A stretch of DNA of 64,000 bases, taken from the NCBI GenBank assembly GCA_002427105.1, contig DIPM01000031.1, positions 11,732-75,731 on the forward strand, read 5' to 3'. This DNA comes from Marinilabiliaceae bacterium UBA5488 (GTDB taxonomy: Bacteria; Bacteroidota; Bacteroidia; Bacteroidales; Marinilabiliaceae). A program made the position numbers and the translations under genes. The notes below the pieces were generated by a model that was not told where the DNA came from, ran no database searches, and saw nothing but the letters and a program-made list of their open reading frames with translations. How positions within the stretch are numbered: the first letter of the stretch is position 1; the number at the start of each line of letters is the position of its first letter. Shown here piece after piece: positions 1-9,184 of the stretch.

Positions 1-40
1 AAATTTAACTCTTGACTATTGTACTGATAACTGTTGACTA

Positions 41-652
41 ATGAAGATATTGTGTATTGGGCGTAACTACGAAGAGCACGCGAAAGAATTGAAAAACCCT
101 TTACCCCCTGAGCCGGTTGTGTTTGCCAAGCCTGATTCAGCTTTGCTGCGCAATAATGCGCCTTTTTACTTACCTCAGTTTGCTAAAGAGTTCCACCATG
201 AAGTTGAACTTGTCGTGAAGATTAATCGTCTGGGAAAAGATATCGAGGAGAAGTTCGCGCATCGCTACTACGACGAAATTGGGCTAGGAGTGGATTTCAC
301 GGCTCGGGATCTTCAGAATGAGCTTCGCGCTAAAGGTCTTCCTTGGGAAAAATGCAAAGCCTTTGACGGCTCTGCTGTTATTTCAGAGTTCTGCTCAAAA
401 GATAAATTTCCTGATATCAACAAGCTGAATTTCAGCCTTACTGTTAATGGAGAGCTGCGCCAGTCGGGCAATAGTGCTGATATGATATTTAATATAGACA
501 GTATAATTGCGCACCTTTCTCAATATTTTACGCTGAAAATTGGTGATTTAATTTTCACGGGAACCCCTGCCGGAGTTGGGCCTGTTGCCATCGGCGACAG
601 GCTGAAGGGCTATATTGAGAAGGAACTATACTTCGATTTTGCTGTGAAATGA
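41..652 (+). CDS. Fumarylacetoacetate hydrolase (FAH) family protein
   Basis: A 203-residue protein of the FAH fold, close in length and motifs to the short FAHD1-type acylpyruvate hydrolases/oxaloacetate decarboxylases. These are metal-dependent cytosolic enzymes that cleave beta-diketo acids. The family's metal ligands are visible: Glu54 and Glu56 in HHEVELVV and Asp85 in GLGVDFTARD, followed by a lysine-containing WEKCKAFDG segment and the C-terminal FTGTPAGVGP motif. It starts at an ATG with no clear Shine-Dalgarno sequence, which is normal in Bacteroidota. The 40 bases upstream contain TTGACTA twice but no convincing promoter, so the gene may belong to an operon that begins left of the window. 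Family assignment is firm; the exact substrate cannot be read from sequence. Confidence 0.9.
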   Translation: MKILCIGRNYEEHAKELKNPLPPEPVVFAKPDSALLRNNAPFYLPQFAKEFHHEVELVVKINRLGKDIEEKFAHRYYDEIGLGVDFTARDLQNELRAKGLPWEKCKAFDGSAVISEFCSKDKFPDINKLNFSLTVNGELRQSGNSADMIFNIDSIIAHLSQYFTLKIGDLIFTGTPAGVGPVAIGDRLKGYIEKELYFDFAVK

Positions 653-662
653 GGCCTTTCTA

Positions 663-693
663 AAAGGTAACAATTTATTCAATTGCTACCTTT
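663..693. terminator. Probable bidirectional terminator hairpin
   Basis: Imperfect inverted repeat between convergent genes: AAAGGTA (663-669) and CAATT pair with AATTG and TACCTTT (687-693) around a 5-base loop, with one A/C mismatch. A U-rich tail follows on the plus strand. It sits between the FAH gene and the stop of the HMA gene, so it could serve both. Confidence 0.5.
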
Positions 694-697
694 CATT

Positions 698-1015
698 TTA
701 TGGCCCCAAGTTCTGATTAGCCTCTTTCGGCTTTAATTCCTCTACTTTATAGCCTAATTTTTTGATACGCTCTGCAAGGGCTTCCTTATTTACTTTATCA
801 TTGCGGTAAGTGACGGCTACAGTTTTTTCCTCCAGGCTAAACAGCAAATCGCGTACCCCTTTGACGAAGGCCAGATCCTTTGTGATTGTATCAATACATC
901 CCTGACAGTCAATGCTTACCGAGAAGGTGCAAGTCTCTATTTTGTTCTTTTCCTGTGCTTCTATTGGCTTTGCCATAAAAAGCAGCACTGTGCAAATTGT
1001 TATTAAATACTTCAT
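698..1015 (-). CDS. Exported heavy-metal-associated (HMA) domain protein
   Basis: A 105-residue protein with an N-terminal signal peptide (MKYLITICTVLLFMAKPIEA, cleavage near residue 20) and one HMA domain. The metal-binding CxxC is Cys37-Gln-Gly-Cys40 in SIDCQGCID, and the domain ends in the usual KKLGYKVEEL. HMA domains bind Cu(I) or other soft metals. This one should act in the periplasm, unlike cytosolic CopZ chaperones. An in-frame ATG three codons upstream exists; the internal ATG is preferred because it opens directly into the signal peptide. It lies 49 bases after a TonB receptor on the same strand, so it probably receives metal from that receptor. Copper is the likeliest metal, by analogy only. 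Confidence 0.85.
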   Translation of the reverse strand: MKYLITICTVLLFMAKPIEAQEKNKIETCTFSVSIDCQGCIDTITKDLAFVKGVRDLLFSLEEKTVAVTYRNDKVNKEALAERIKKLGYKVEELKPKEANQNLGP

Positions 1016-1064
1016 AGCTTCCAATTATAGTTAATAGTTTTTATTGTTATTAGTTGTTTGAACC

Positions 1065-3305
1065 TTAAGTCCTGTCTATAGCAAACCTGAATCCAAAGTA
1101 TATCTTTCTTCCCATTAGTGGGCCCCAAATCATTGAGCTGTCAAAATACTCGCTGAAGGGGCTGTCGGCAGCTATAATGGGATTGGCTTGTGTGTAATCT
1201 CCTATATTTTCAATTCCGGCATAAAAACTCCAGTGCCTCAAATATCTTGTAACTTGTGTGTTGAACACCTGAAAAGCTTCAAACCTCTTATCTCTTTGCA
1301 AAGTTGTGGGGTTTTCACTTGTGTCGGGAACACGACCGGGTCCGGCAAACTGTGCCGTGAAGTCAACTTGCCATCTTGGAAGAGGAGTTGAATATGAAAG
1401 ATTTAGCAATCCTCTGTACCTGCCCTGTAAAGCCTTCTGCCGAAGCTCATTTTTGGTAGTCAGTTTAACGTCATTTAGTCGCCAGGCTGCTACAATATCA
1501 AGGCCTCTGAAAATTTCCGCCGAGGCCTCTGCCTGAAATACATTTGAATACGATTTTCCCTCAAGCATACTGAAATGTACCTCGCGAGCGCTTTGATCCA
1601 TATCTGCCACCAATTGATTAATAAAGGAAGTGCGGTAGTATTCCAGGTTAATTGTAAGTTCTCGCAGTCCGATTTCGATATAGCTGCTTACATTAAGGCC
1701 GTAATTCCATGCCTCTTCCATATCTATATTCTCTGAGACAAATATCTGCCTTGAAGAAGCCAAAACACTATTGTTCTCTGCAAGAGCATTGGGTGTTCTA
1801 TATCCTTTACCGGCAGAACTGCGTATTACAAATCTCTCATTAGGACTATAGCGTAAATGTATTCTTGGCGTATAGAAAGAACCGAAAATATTGTGATTGT
1901 CGGCTCTAAGTCCCGCAAGCAGGGTTAATTTTTCCGGGATAATGTAGCTGTACTGGAAATAGGCTCCTAACACTTTCTCAGTGCGGCTGCCGTTGGGCGC
2001 AAAAATTCCTGATAAGTTGCCTGAAAGATTCTCTTCAAGCTTATCATACAAATAGTTAACTCCGGTAGTGTACTTATGAGCTTGCGGATTGCCAAAATGA
2101 GATGCAAAAATCAGGTTTCCCGCCAGATAATTTTGTGTGCCCAAATAATAACGATGTCCGTATAAGGACTCCTGATCGTGGTAGCTATAATTTGAAACAA
2201 TAGCAATACTTTTTTCAGGATCATTTGGGAAGATATATCCGGCTTTGAAAAATGCCCCGATATTTCTGGTGTCAATGGCAATTCCGTAGGCTTCCTGCTC
2301 TGAATAAGCTTTTTTACGATTAAAAGTTGCTTGTCCGCCGCTACGCTCTTCATCTAATATTTTTACACCAAACTGCGTGAAGATATCAGGCGATAAATCA
2401 CCTGACCAGCGGTTCATAAAAATATAACGTTGCGTGAGTGGCTCATCAAGAAAGCCGTCATTATTGTGGTCGTTTTTACGTGAATCGGCTGAAGCATGTG
2501 CCAAAACGGCTGTTGCCCATGTTTGGCCAAAATTGATACCGCTGTTTACATTACTCTCGACTCGTCCGCTGGAGTTTACAAAACCATTAACAAAGAGCTT
2601 CTCCGAGGTTTCAGGTTTTTTGTATTGCAGATTGATCTGCCCTGTAAGCGACTCATAACCATTGCTTACGGATGCGGCACCTTTGGAAACCTGTATTGAT
2701 TCCATCCAGGGGCCGGGTACGAAGTCAAGACCATAAACAGAGCCCAGACCCCGGCTGTCTGGCATGTTTTCGGTAAGCATTTGTACATAGAGTCCGGATA
2801 GACCCAATAGCTGAATCTGTTTGGCGCCCGTGGCTGCATCTGTATATGACACGTCAACAGAGGCGTTGGTCTCGAAGCTCTCGGCCAAACTGCAACAAGC
2901 AGCTTTGCACAGCTCGGCAGAGGTTATATCAATCGTAGTTATAGGGTTGAGGCGCGATATATGAGAGCCGGGCTCGCGTGCTGAAACCCTTACCTCGTCA
3001 AGCTCTTTAGTCTGGTTTAATGCTATTACCAGCCCTTGTTGAGGAGAAGATAAAAGCATAGTATCGGGCTCGTAGCCCACAAAGCTGACTACCAGGCGAG
3101 CTTTCTCACCTGGCCATGGAAGGCTGAAAATACCGTCATTGTTGGTCGAAGTGCCCCTTGTTGTTTCAGCCCAATAAACATTGGCGCCAATTACAGGCAC
3201 TTCATTATTTCCGTTTTTCTCAAACACATGACCTGTTACCATGGTCTGGGCAAAAGATAGTGATGAGATGGAAAAAAACAATAATATAAAGAGCTTAAGT
3301 CTCAT
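1065..3305 (-). CDS. TonB-dependent receptor, probable copper/heavy-metal type
   Basis: A 746-residue outer-membrane receptor. It has a signal peptide (residues 1-19), then a carboxypeptidase-regulatory-like domain (about 22-95, ending SFVGYEPDT), a plug (about 105-230, with VSKGAASVSNGYESLTGQIN) and a 22-strand-type barrel ending in aromatic residues. The plug carries an unusual cysteine cluster, Cys133, Cys137 and Cys138 in ELCKAACCSLAESFETN. This is a good candidate for soft-metal binding and is the type of receptor found next to HMA proteins in Bacteroidota. A Cys/His-rich exported protein lies 67 bases upstream and an HMA protein 49 bases downstream, all on the minus strand, so an operon is likely. 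The metal identity is inferred from context. Confidence 0.9.
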   Translation of the reverse strand: MRLKLFILLFFSISSLSFAQTMVTGHVFEKNGNNEVPVIGANVYWAETTRGTSTNNDGIFSLPWPGEKARLVVSFVGYEPDTMLLSSPQQGLVIALNQTKELDEVRVSAREPGSHISRLNPITTIDITSAELCKAACCSLAESFETNASVDVSYTDAATGAKQIQLLGLSGLYVQMLTENMPDSRGLGSVYGLDFVPGPWMESIQVSKGAASVSNGYESLTGQINLQYKKPETSEKLFVNGFVNSSGRVESNVNSGINFGQTWATAVLAHASADSRKNDHNNDGFLDEPLTQRYIFMNRWSGDLSPDIFTQFGVKILDEERSGGQATFNRKKAYSEQEAYGIAIDTRNIGAFFKAGYIFPNDPEKSIAIVSNYSYHDQESLYGHRYYLGTQNYLAGNLIFASHFGNPQAHKYTTGVNYLYDKLEENLSGNLSGIFAPNGSRTEKVLGAYFQYSYIIPEKLTLLAGLRADNHNIFGSFYTPRIHLRYSPNERFVIRSSAGKGYRTPNALAENNSVLASSRQIFVSENIDMEEAWNYGLNVSSYIEIGLRELTINLEYYRTSFINQLVADMDQSAREVHFSMLEGKSYSNVFQAEASAEIFRGLDIVAAWRLNDVKLTTKNELRQKALQGRYRGLLNLSYSTPLPRWQVDFTAQFAGPGRVPDTSENPTTLQRDKRFEAFQVFNTQVTRYLRHWSFYAGIENIGDYTQANPIIAADSPFSEYFDSSMIWGPLMGRKIYFGFRFAIDRT

Positions 3306-3372
3306 TGTTTTCAGATAAAAAGGTGTTATTCATAAATATCAGCTCAAGGCAATGAGCTGTTATATTAATGTA

Positions 3373-3831
3373 TCACAATCTGAAAACGCTGTTGCTAATT
3401 AGACGGTCCTGCCCGCTAAGGGCAAATAAATCAGTGCTGATATCGGGATAATACTCCTTAATTGAGCAAAAAGCTGTAAGGAAACTAAAGGTGCTATTAA
3501 TACAGCAATCAAGGATGATGGGAGAGGGCATAGCATCCTTAAAGCAGCTTAGCGTGAATGGCTGTTCCAGCTTTTTTAAATCCATCAGGCAGTTGTGGTC
3601 GTGCTCATCCGGACTTTCCTCCCCGTGGTAAGCATCATTTTTAGGGCAGAAGCAATCGTGACTATCTTCATTATGCGAAAAAAAAACAAAGGAAGCCTCT
3701 TTGTCGAAGGCATGACATTCATCACAACTATGCCGGAATAATCCAAATCCAACCGTTGCCGGGAGGAAAAACAATAGTATGATAATGGATAATATTGAAT
3801 TTCTGTTGATTTGCATGCTGCAAGATAGCAA
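3373..3831 (-). CDS. Small Cys/His-rich exported protein (HYC_CC_PP-like)
   Basis: A 152-residue protein with a hydrophobic signal segment (about residues 12-30) followed by a short domain rich in cysteine and histidine: HSCDEC, HDCFC, a DEHDHNC stretch and an LDCC pair near residue 115. This spacing resembles the small Bacteroidota family named for its HYC and CC motifs, which is found upstream of metal-related TonB receptors. The PP part is not obvious, so family membership is tentative. An internal ATG five codons in (start 3816) is an equally good start. It is the first gene of a putative three-gene metal uptake operon with the TonB receptor and HMA protein. Periplasmic or outer-membrane metal binding is inferred from composition. 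Confidence 0.65.
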   Translation of the reverse strand: MLSCSMQINRNSILSIIILLFFLPATVGFGLFRHSCDECHAFDKEASFVFFSHNEDSHDCFCPKNDAYHGEESPDEHDHNCLMDLKKLEQPFTLSCFKDAMPSPIILDCCINSTFSFLTAFCSIKEYYPDISTDLFALSGQDRLISNSVFRL

Positions 3832-3882
3832 GAAGTACTTAAAACTTATATTGGGATTTTGTTAATGTAGCGTTAAAATATT

Positions 3883-3915
3883 GCAGGCAGCTAAAACCCT
3901 GTCTTAACTGCCTGC
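3883..3915 (-). terminator. Hairpin downstream of the acidic-protein gene
   Basis: Perfect 8-base stem GCAGGCAG (3883-3890) / CTGCCTGC (3908-3915) with a 17-base loop. It lies 20 bases past the stop of the acidic small protein on the minus strand and is followed there by an AT-rich tail rather than a clean T-run. A weak terminator or an mRNA 3'-end structure. Confidence 0.45.
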
Positions 3916-3935
3916 ATAATTAGTTAAATTACTTT

Positions 3936-4160
3936 CTAATAATCCTCATCTTCATCTTCCTCATCGGCATAAAAATCATCCTCATCGTCGTCGATGTCGT
4001 AATTGTCGTCATAATCGTCGTCGTCCAACTCATCCATTTCATCATAAATTGATGGCTTTTTTGAACGTCTCTGTTTGTTTAGCTTTACCCCCGGTTTATT
4101 CACTGATTCTTCGTCTTGAAACATTCCGGAATTCTTCTTGGGAAGCTTCTTTCCTTTCAT
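3936..4160 (-). CDS. Small protein with basic head and highly acidic tail
   Basis: A 74-residue hypothetical protein with a sharply bipartite composition. Residues 1-40 are Lys/Arg-rich (KGKKLPKK, KLNKQRRSKKPS), and residues 41-74 are almost entirely Asp, Glu and Tyr (DELDDDDYDDNYD and similar). It has no signal peptide or cysteine. Acidic tails of this kind occur on nucleic-acid- or histone-like-protein-binding factors, but no domain is recognised and no function is claimed. It is flanked by its own hairpin and by AT-rich intergenic DNA on both sides, so it looks like an independent transcription unit. The low-complexity tail makes homology searches unreliable. Confidence 0.6.
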   Translation of the reverse strand: MKGKKLPKKNSGMFQDEESVNKPGVKLNKQRRSKKPSIYDEMDELDDDDYDDNYDIDDDEDDFYADEEDEDEDY

Positions 4161-4287
4161 TTCTTTTGATATTTAATTAATTTAAAAAAACAAATGATTT
4201 CACGCCTGAAAAATACAAAATTTTCGATTTCTCACCTATGTTACACAACAATTTTCGTAATTAATTTAAAATAAAAGCAAAGAGGCC

Positions 4288-5706
4288 TTATTCTGTGGGT
4301 ATTCGTCGCACATTTAGCTGGCCTGATTTGTAACTTATTGCCTTAACCGCCTCACCTTTTTCAATATAACCTTCAATAGCGCGGGCATCATACAGCTCAT
4401 CATCTATAACAATAATACCCGAGGGTCGAAGGTCGGTTGAAGCCACTCCAGTTTTCCCAACCATTAAAGCTATGCCGCTATCCACGCTGATATAGCCCTT
4501 ATCAATGTCCTGAGAGGTGTTGAGAGCAAGTCGCGAAAATGGCCCTTTTTGCCTTCCTATAAGTTTGTTACTTAAATAAATAGTCAATACTATTCCCCCT
4601 GACATTCCCAATATTACCGTAAGCAGAGAAGTCAAAAAATCTCCGGGGTGAACACCTGAAAAGTCAAAGGCTACATTTCCTACCAGGCTGAGAGTGAGAC
4701 CGGTAACAGCTAATATTATTCCGCTGATACCGGCAACTCCAAAGCCCGGAAAAGCAAATATCTCAAGTATTATTAATCCAAGGCCGAGTACAAATAGTGC
4801 TATCTCCCAGTTGGCAGCGAGTCCATCAAGATAGAGCGGGGCAAAATATAAAACGGCTGCGATTATCGCTATGATTAGAGGGAAGCCCACGCCCGGCGAC
4901 TGCATTTCAAAGTAGATACCCCCGATAATAATAAGAATCAACAATCCGCTTAAGAGGGGACTGGTCAGGAAGCCCTTTATCCCATCATAAAAAGAAGCTT
5001 TAAAGGACACTATTTCGGCATTTTCAAGGCCAATTTCTTTCTTGACGTCTTCTATGTTTTCGGCAATGCCGTCGCAATATCCATGCTCCATAGCTTCCAG
5101 GGTGGTAAAGGTAAGAACCATTCCCGAGTCAGAAACACCGGGAATGTTAACTCTTTCGTCAACCATAGCTTCTGCTATGCGAGGATCACGTACCCATTTA
5201 ATAATAGTATCATTGCCCGATACTATGGTGTCTTTCCCATGCGCCTCGGCGGTAGCTCGTATGGTAGAACGCATATACGACTGGTACTTGTCGGGTGCCG
5301 CTTCTCCTGTTTGGTCAACAACGGTTGCCGCCCCAATGTTGGCTCCCGGGCGCATATATATTTTTTTGGCAGCGATTGAAATTAAAGCTCCGGCACTTGC
5401 TGCATTATTATCGATAAATACATAAACCGGAATTTCACTGTTGAGTATCTTTGTCCTGATGGAATCGGCGAAAACCACCTCGCCGCCGTAAGTGTTGAGA
5501 TGAAGAATAATAGCCTTTGCATTAAGCTCTTGTGCCTCGCTGAAGCCTCGCTGAGTATGAATCCATGTTGTACTGTTTATATTGCTGAAGATGGGCAATC
5601 GGTAAACGATATTCGATGAATCTGGAGCTGTTCCTTCGGCTTTGCCAGCCATTAAAGTCATAATAAAAAACAAAAATAGCGCACAAGTTCTCATCGCATT
5701 TAGCAT
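4288..5706 (-). CDS. NfeD-family membrane-bound serine protease (ClpP class)
   Basis: A 472-residue protein with the long-NfeD layout: signal peptide (1-22), an extracytoplasmic ClpP/SppA-like protease domain (about 35-230) with candidate nucleophile Ser104 in NNAASAGALIS, and the NIGAATVV segment typical of the family. Four or five membrane helices follow (about 245-390), then a C-terminal OB-fold NfeD domain (about 410-470). The catalytic Ser/Lys dyad members of this family cleave hydrophobic segments of membrane partners such as stomatins. No stomatin/SPFH gene lies next to it here, which is a departure from the common nfeD-stomatin pairing. An alternative ATG lies four codons in. A TAnnTTTG element is present upstream at 5782-5789. 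Confidence 0.88.
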   Translation of the reverse strand: MLNAMRTCALFLFFIMTLMAGKAEGTAPDSSNIVYRLPIFSNINSTTWIHTQRGFSEAQELNAKAIILHLNTYGGEVVFADSIRTKILNSEIPVYVFIDNNAASAGALISIAAKKIYMRPGANIGAATVVDQTGEAAPDKYQSYMRSTIRATAEAHGKDTIVSGNDTIIKWVRDPRIAEAMVDERVNIPGVSDSGMVLTFTTLEAMEHGYCDGIAENIEDVKKEIGLENAEIVSFKASFYDGIKGFLTSPLLSGLLILIIIGGIYFEMQSPGVGFPLIIAIIAAVLYFAPLYLDGLAANWEIALFVLGLGLIILEIFAFPGFGVAGISGIILAVTGLTLSLVGNVAFDFSGVHPGDFLTSLLTVILGMSGGIVLTIYLSNKLIGRQKGPFSRLALNTSQDIDKGYISVDSGIALMVGKTGVASTDLRPSGIIVIDDELYDARAIEGYIEKGEAVKAISYKSGQLNVRRIPTE

Positions 5707-5781
5707 TTAGTTTGTTTGAAAATCATTACGGCCTATATACATACTTGTAAAGCCGCCTCTTTGATGCTTATCACTTTGATT

Positions 5782-5789
5782 CAAAAATA
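5782..5789 (-). promoter_or_regulatory. Candidate -7 element for the NfeD gene
   Basis: On the minus strand the sequence reads TATTTTTG, an exact match to the Bacteroidota -7 consensus TAnnTTTG, about 75 bases upstream of the NfeD start. No good -33 TTTG is found 19-21 bases further upstream, so support is partial. Confidence 0.35.
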
Positions 5790-5883
5790 GTGAAAGATTA
5801 TAATATAATATGCACTTGGAATACTATAATGTTTGCTTAGGTAAATAGCCCCTTAAACCTTTTATGCTTATTGTCATTTTTGC

Positions 5884-5891
5884 TACCTTTG
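5884..5891 (+). promoter_or_regulatory. Candidate -7 element for purB
   Basis: TACCTTTG matches TAnnTTTG exactly and lies 25 bases before the purB ATG, giving a short leader of about 20 bases. The -33 position is not a good match. The short leader supports the ATG at 5917 over the GTG at 5908. Confidence 0.45.
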
Positions 5892-5916
5892 CGCTCTTAC
5901 AAATAATGTGAATACT

Positions 5917-7272
5917 ATGCCCGAAGTTCATGAACTTACCGCCATATCGCCCATTGACGGGCGCTATCGGAGCAAAGTTGAAAGTCTCGCTCCCTATTTC
6001 TCCGAGTTTGCTCTAATTCGTTACCGGGTGATGGTAGAGGTGGAGTATTTTATTGCATTATGCGAAATACCCTTACCTCAACTAAGCTCCTTCGACAAGG
6101 GCTTGTATAATAGTTTGCGGCTGATATACAAAGACTTTAGCATTGAAGATGCCGGGAAGGTTAAGAATATTGAGACCGTAACCAACCATGACCTCAAGGC
6201 TGTAGAGTATTTTATTAAAGAGAAGTTTGAAATACTTGGACTTGATAGTTTTAAGGAATTTATCCATTTTGGACTGACCTCACAAGATATTAATAATACG
6301 GCTATTCCTGCCTCATTGCGCGATGCAATGATGGATATATATTTTCCCTTAATTGAGGGTCTTATTTCACGCCTGGATAAGATGGCAAATGAGTGGAAAG
6401 GTGTAGCCATGCTTGCTAAAACCCATGGTCAGCCTGCATCGCCTACCCGCCTTGGTAAAGAAATAATGGTGTTTGCAGAACGCTTGCGTCAACAACTATT
6501 TTTGCTGAAAGCTTTGCCATTTTCAGGGAAGTTTGGCGGTGCAACCGGCAACTTCAACGCTCATAAAGTAGCTTATCCCTCGATTGACTGGGAGGCTTTT
6601 GGACACGATTTTTTGCAAAACTCCTTAAAGCTTAAGAGAGAGAGGTTTACTACGCAGATAAGTAATTACGACAATCTGGCGGCTATATTTGATAATCTAA
6701 AACGTATTAACACTGTTATGCTTGATCTTTGTCGTGACATGTGGACCTACATAATGATGGAGTATTTCAAGCAGAGCATAAAGAAGGGAGAGGTGGGATC
6801 AAGTGCTATGCCTCACAAAGTCAACCCCATAGATTTTGAAAACGCAGAAGGAAACATTGGTTTAGCAAATGCTGTTTTTGAGCATCTCGCCTCTAAGTTG
6901 CCCGTATCCCGATTGCAGCGCGATCTTACTGACTCTACTGTGCTGAGAAACATCGGAGTTCCCCTGAGTCATACTGTTATATCAATTAAATCTATTGAAA
7001 AAGGCCTTGGCAAACTTCTTCTTAACAAGAAGGCTATCGATAAAGACCTCGAAGATAACTGGGCTGTAGTAGCCGAAGCTATCCAGACTATACTGCGTCG
7101 TGAAGGCTATCCTAATCCCTACGAGGCGCTAAAGGAGCTTACTCGTACCAATAGCGTGATTAGCGGCAACTCGATTGCCGATTTTATTGATAGTTTGGAA
7201 GTCCCGGAAGCAGTAAAGGCTGAGTTGAAGCGAATCAGCCCTACGACTTATACCGGAATAGATATGTTTTAG
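5917..7272 (+). CDS. purB: Adenylosuccinate lyase
   Basis: A 451-residue fumarase/aspartase-superfamily lyase. It acts twice in purine synthesis, releasing fumarate from SAICAR and from adenylosuccinate. The superfamily signature GSSAMPHKVNP is at about residues 293-303 and the N-terminal SPIDGRYRSKVESL is typical of PurB. HGLTSQDIN-type and KTHGQPASPT motifs supply the other active-site residues (here HFGLTSQDIN and AKTHGQPASPT). The length matches the E. coli-type enzyme (456). An in-frame GTG three codons upstream exists, but the ATG at 5917 is preferred because of the promoter spacing. The ABC exporter gene starts 31 bases after the stop, so the two are probably co-transcribed. Confidence 0.97.
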   Translation: MPEVHELTAISPIDGRYRSKVESLAPYFSEFALIRYRVMVEVEYFIALCEIPLPQLSSFDKGLYNSLRLIYKDFSIEDAGKVKNIETVTNHDLKAVEYFIKEKFEILGLDSFKEFIHFGLTSQDINNTAIPASLRDAMMDIYFPLIEGLISRLDKMANEWKGVAMLAKTHGQPASPTRLGKEIMVFAERLRQQLFLLKALPFSGKFGGATGNFNAHKVAYPSIDWEAFGHDFLQNSLKLKRERFTTQISNYDNLAAIFDNLKRINTVMLDLCRDMWTYIMMEYFKQSIKKGEVGSSAMPHKVNPIDFENAEGNIGLANAVFEHLASKLPVSRLQRDLTDSTVLRNIGVPLSHTVISIKSIEKGLGKLLLNKKAIDKDLEDNWAVVAEAIQTILRREGYPNPYEALKELTRTNSVISGNSIADFIDSLEVPEAVKAELKRISPTTYTGIDMF

Positions 7273-7303
7273 CGTTAATCACTAATCATTATATAAACAG
7301 AGA

Positions 7304-9127
7304 ATGAAGGAGTTTTTTAAAATAGCCTGGCAATATTTAAAGCCATATAAACATTTACTTGTACTGAGTTTTATTTTCAACCTGCTATCGGCTGTCTTCG
7401 CGGTGTTTTCCATTGCCGCTATGATACCTATGCTTGAGATTATCCTGATGCAGGACTCGAAGGTGTATGAGCTTATGCCGCTGACTCTTGACTTTGATTC
7501 TCTGATTAATAATGTGTATTACTATATCACCTACTACAAAGAGCAATACGGACCGGGCTACTCACTACTTTTTGTAGGGATTTTCCTTATTTGCGGCACA
7601 CTTTTAAAAACCGGAACCTCATATCTTGCGTCATTTACCAGTATCGGCCTGCGCAATGGAGTGGTCAGAGATTTAAGGAAGAAGATATATGCCAAAATTC
7701 TAATACTTCCTATGAGCTTCTTTAGCTCTGAGCGAAAGGGTGATATTATCTCGCGTTCAACAGGTGACGTGCAAGAGGTTGAAAATTCTATTATGTCTTC
7801 ACTTGATATGGCCTTGAAGAATCCTGTTATGATTATGGTCTATCTGGTTACTATGTTTCTTTTCAGTGTAGAACTGACTCTTTTTGTGTTAGTTATGCTT
7901 CCTCTGGCCGGTCTTATAATTGGTCGTATAGGCCGCAGCCTAAAAAAGAAGTCGAAGAAGGGACAGGAGAAGATGGGAGTAATACTTGGAGTATTGGAAG
8001 AGACTCTCTCTGGGCTGCGTATTATTAAGGCCTTCAATGCAGAGGGAAGAATGAAAACACGATACAATAATGAAAATGAAGGATATAAGAATATTATGAA
8101 TCGTCTGATGCGCCGCCGTGAGTTGGCGCATCCGGTAAGCGAGTTTTTAGGAACCATTGTGGTGGTGATGGTCGTTTGGTACGGCGGTACTCTTATTTTA
8201 AGCCAGGAGAGCACTCTGGCACCGGCAGCTTTTTTATCATATATCGGCATCTTTTATTTGATTATAAACCCTTCTAAAGCTTTTTCGCAAGCGTTTTTTA
8301 GTATCCAAAAGGGACTGGCTGCTTATGAGCGGATCGATATGATATTAAAGGCAGATGTGTCAATTAAAGAAGCGAAAGATGCCCAAAGCATTAGCGAACT
8401 TAAGCATTCGGTGGAGTATCGCAATGTTACCTTTGCCTATCATGATCGTCCGGTTTTGAAAAATATTAGTGTTAAGATACCAAAAGGAAAGACGGTGGCA
8501 TTGGTGGGGCAGTCGGGAAGCGGAAAGTCAACCTTCGTTGATTTGCTCCCCCGATTATACGATATACAACAGGGAGAAATTCTGATAGACGGCATTGACA
8601 TCAGACAGCTAAAAATATTTGACTTACGTCATTTGATGGGTAATGTTAACCAGGATGCAATACTGTTTAACGATACAATTTATAATAATATAGTATTTGG
8701 AGTAGATTCGGCTAGCCCCGAAGAGGTTGAAGCAGCGGCTCGCGTAGCTAATGCTCACGATTTTATTATGGAAACAGAACATGGCTATGATACCATGGTT
8801 GGCGACAGGGGCGGCAAACTATCAGGTGGTCAGCGCCAGCGCCTAAGCATTGCCAGGGCGGTTTTACGTAATCCTCCCATACTTATTTTAGACGAGGCCA
8901 CCTCAGCCCTTGACACGGAGTCTGAACTTCTGGTTCAGCAGGCTCTTGAAAATCTTATGGCCAACCGTACCTCTATAGTGATAGCGCACAGGCTTTCAAC
9001 TGTGCGCAGCGCCGATTTGATTTGTGTTTTTCATGAAGGTGAAATCGTTGAACGTGGAACCCATTCTGAGCTTATTGCCTTTGAAGGAATCTATAAGAAA
9101 TTGCATGAGCTGCAGATGAGGGAGTGA
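7304..9127 (+). CDS. ABC exporter with fused permease and ATPase (MsbA-like)
   Basis: A 607-residue half-transporter: six transmembrane helices in the first 330 residues, then an ATP-binding domain with Walker A GQSGSGKST (about 402-410), Q-loop, signature LSGGQRQRL (about 505-513), Walker B ILILDEATSALD and the switch histidine in IVIAHRLSTVRSADLI. Such exporters work as homodimers or paired half-transporters in the inner membrane, exporting lipids, drugs or peptides. The general architecture is closest to MsbA/lipid A flippase-type exporters, but substrate cannot be assigned from sequence. It directly follows purB and is followed 57 bases later by a secreted HExxH protein gene on the same strand. 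Confidence 0.93.
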   Translation: MKEFFKIAWQYLKPYKHLLVLSFIFNLLSAVFAVFSIAAMIPMLEIILMQDSKVYELMPLTLDFDSLINNVYYYITYYKEQYGPGYSLLFVGIFLICGTLLKTGTSYLASFTSIGLRNGVVRDLRKKIYAKILILPMSFFSSERKGDIISRSTGDVQEVENSIMSSLDMALKNPVMIMVYLVTMFLFSVELTLFVLVMLPLAGLIIGRIGRSLKKKSKKGQEKMGVILGVLEETLSGLRIIKAFNAEGRMKTRYNNENEGYKNIMNRLMRRRELAHPVSEFLGTIVVVMVVWYGGTLILSQESTLAPAAFLSYIGIFYLIINPSKAFSQAFFSIQKGLAAYERIDMILKADVSIKEAKDAQSISELKHSVEYRNVTFAYHDRPVLKNISVKIPKGKTVALVGQSGSGKSTFVDLLPRLYDIQQGEILIDGIDIRQLKIFDLRHLMGNVNQDAILFNDTIYNNIVFGVDSASPEEVEAAARVANAHDFIMETEHGYDTMVGDRGGKLSGGQRQRLSIARAVLRNPPILILDEATSALDTESELLVQQALENLMANRTSIVIAHRLSTVRSADLICVFHEGEIVERGTHSELIAFEGIYKKLHELQMRE

Positions 9128-9184
9128 GACTGAAACCTTGGGTATAGGTTTTTCGTAAGTCAAATATGTCTTAGACAATGTATT

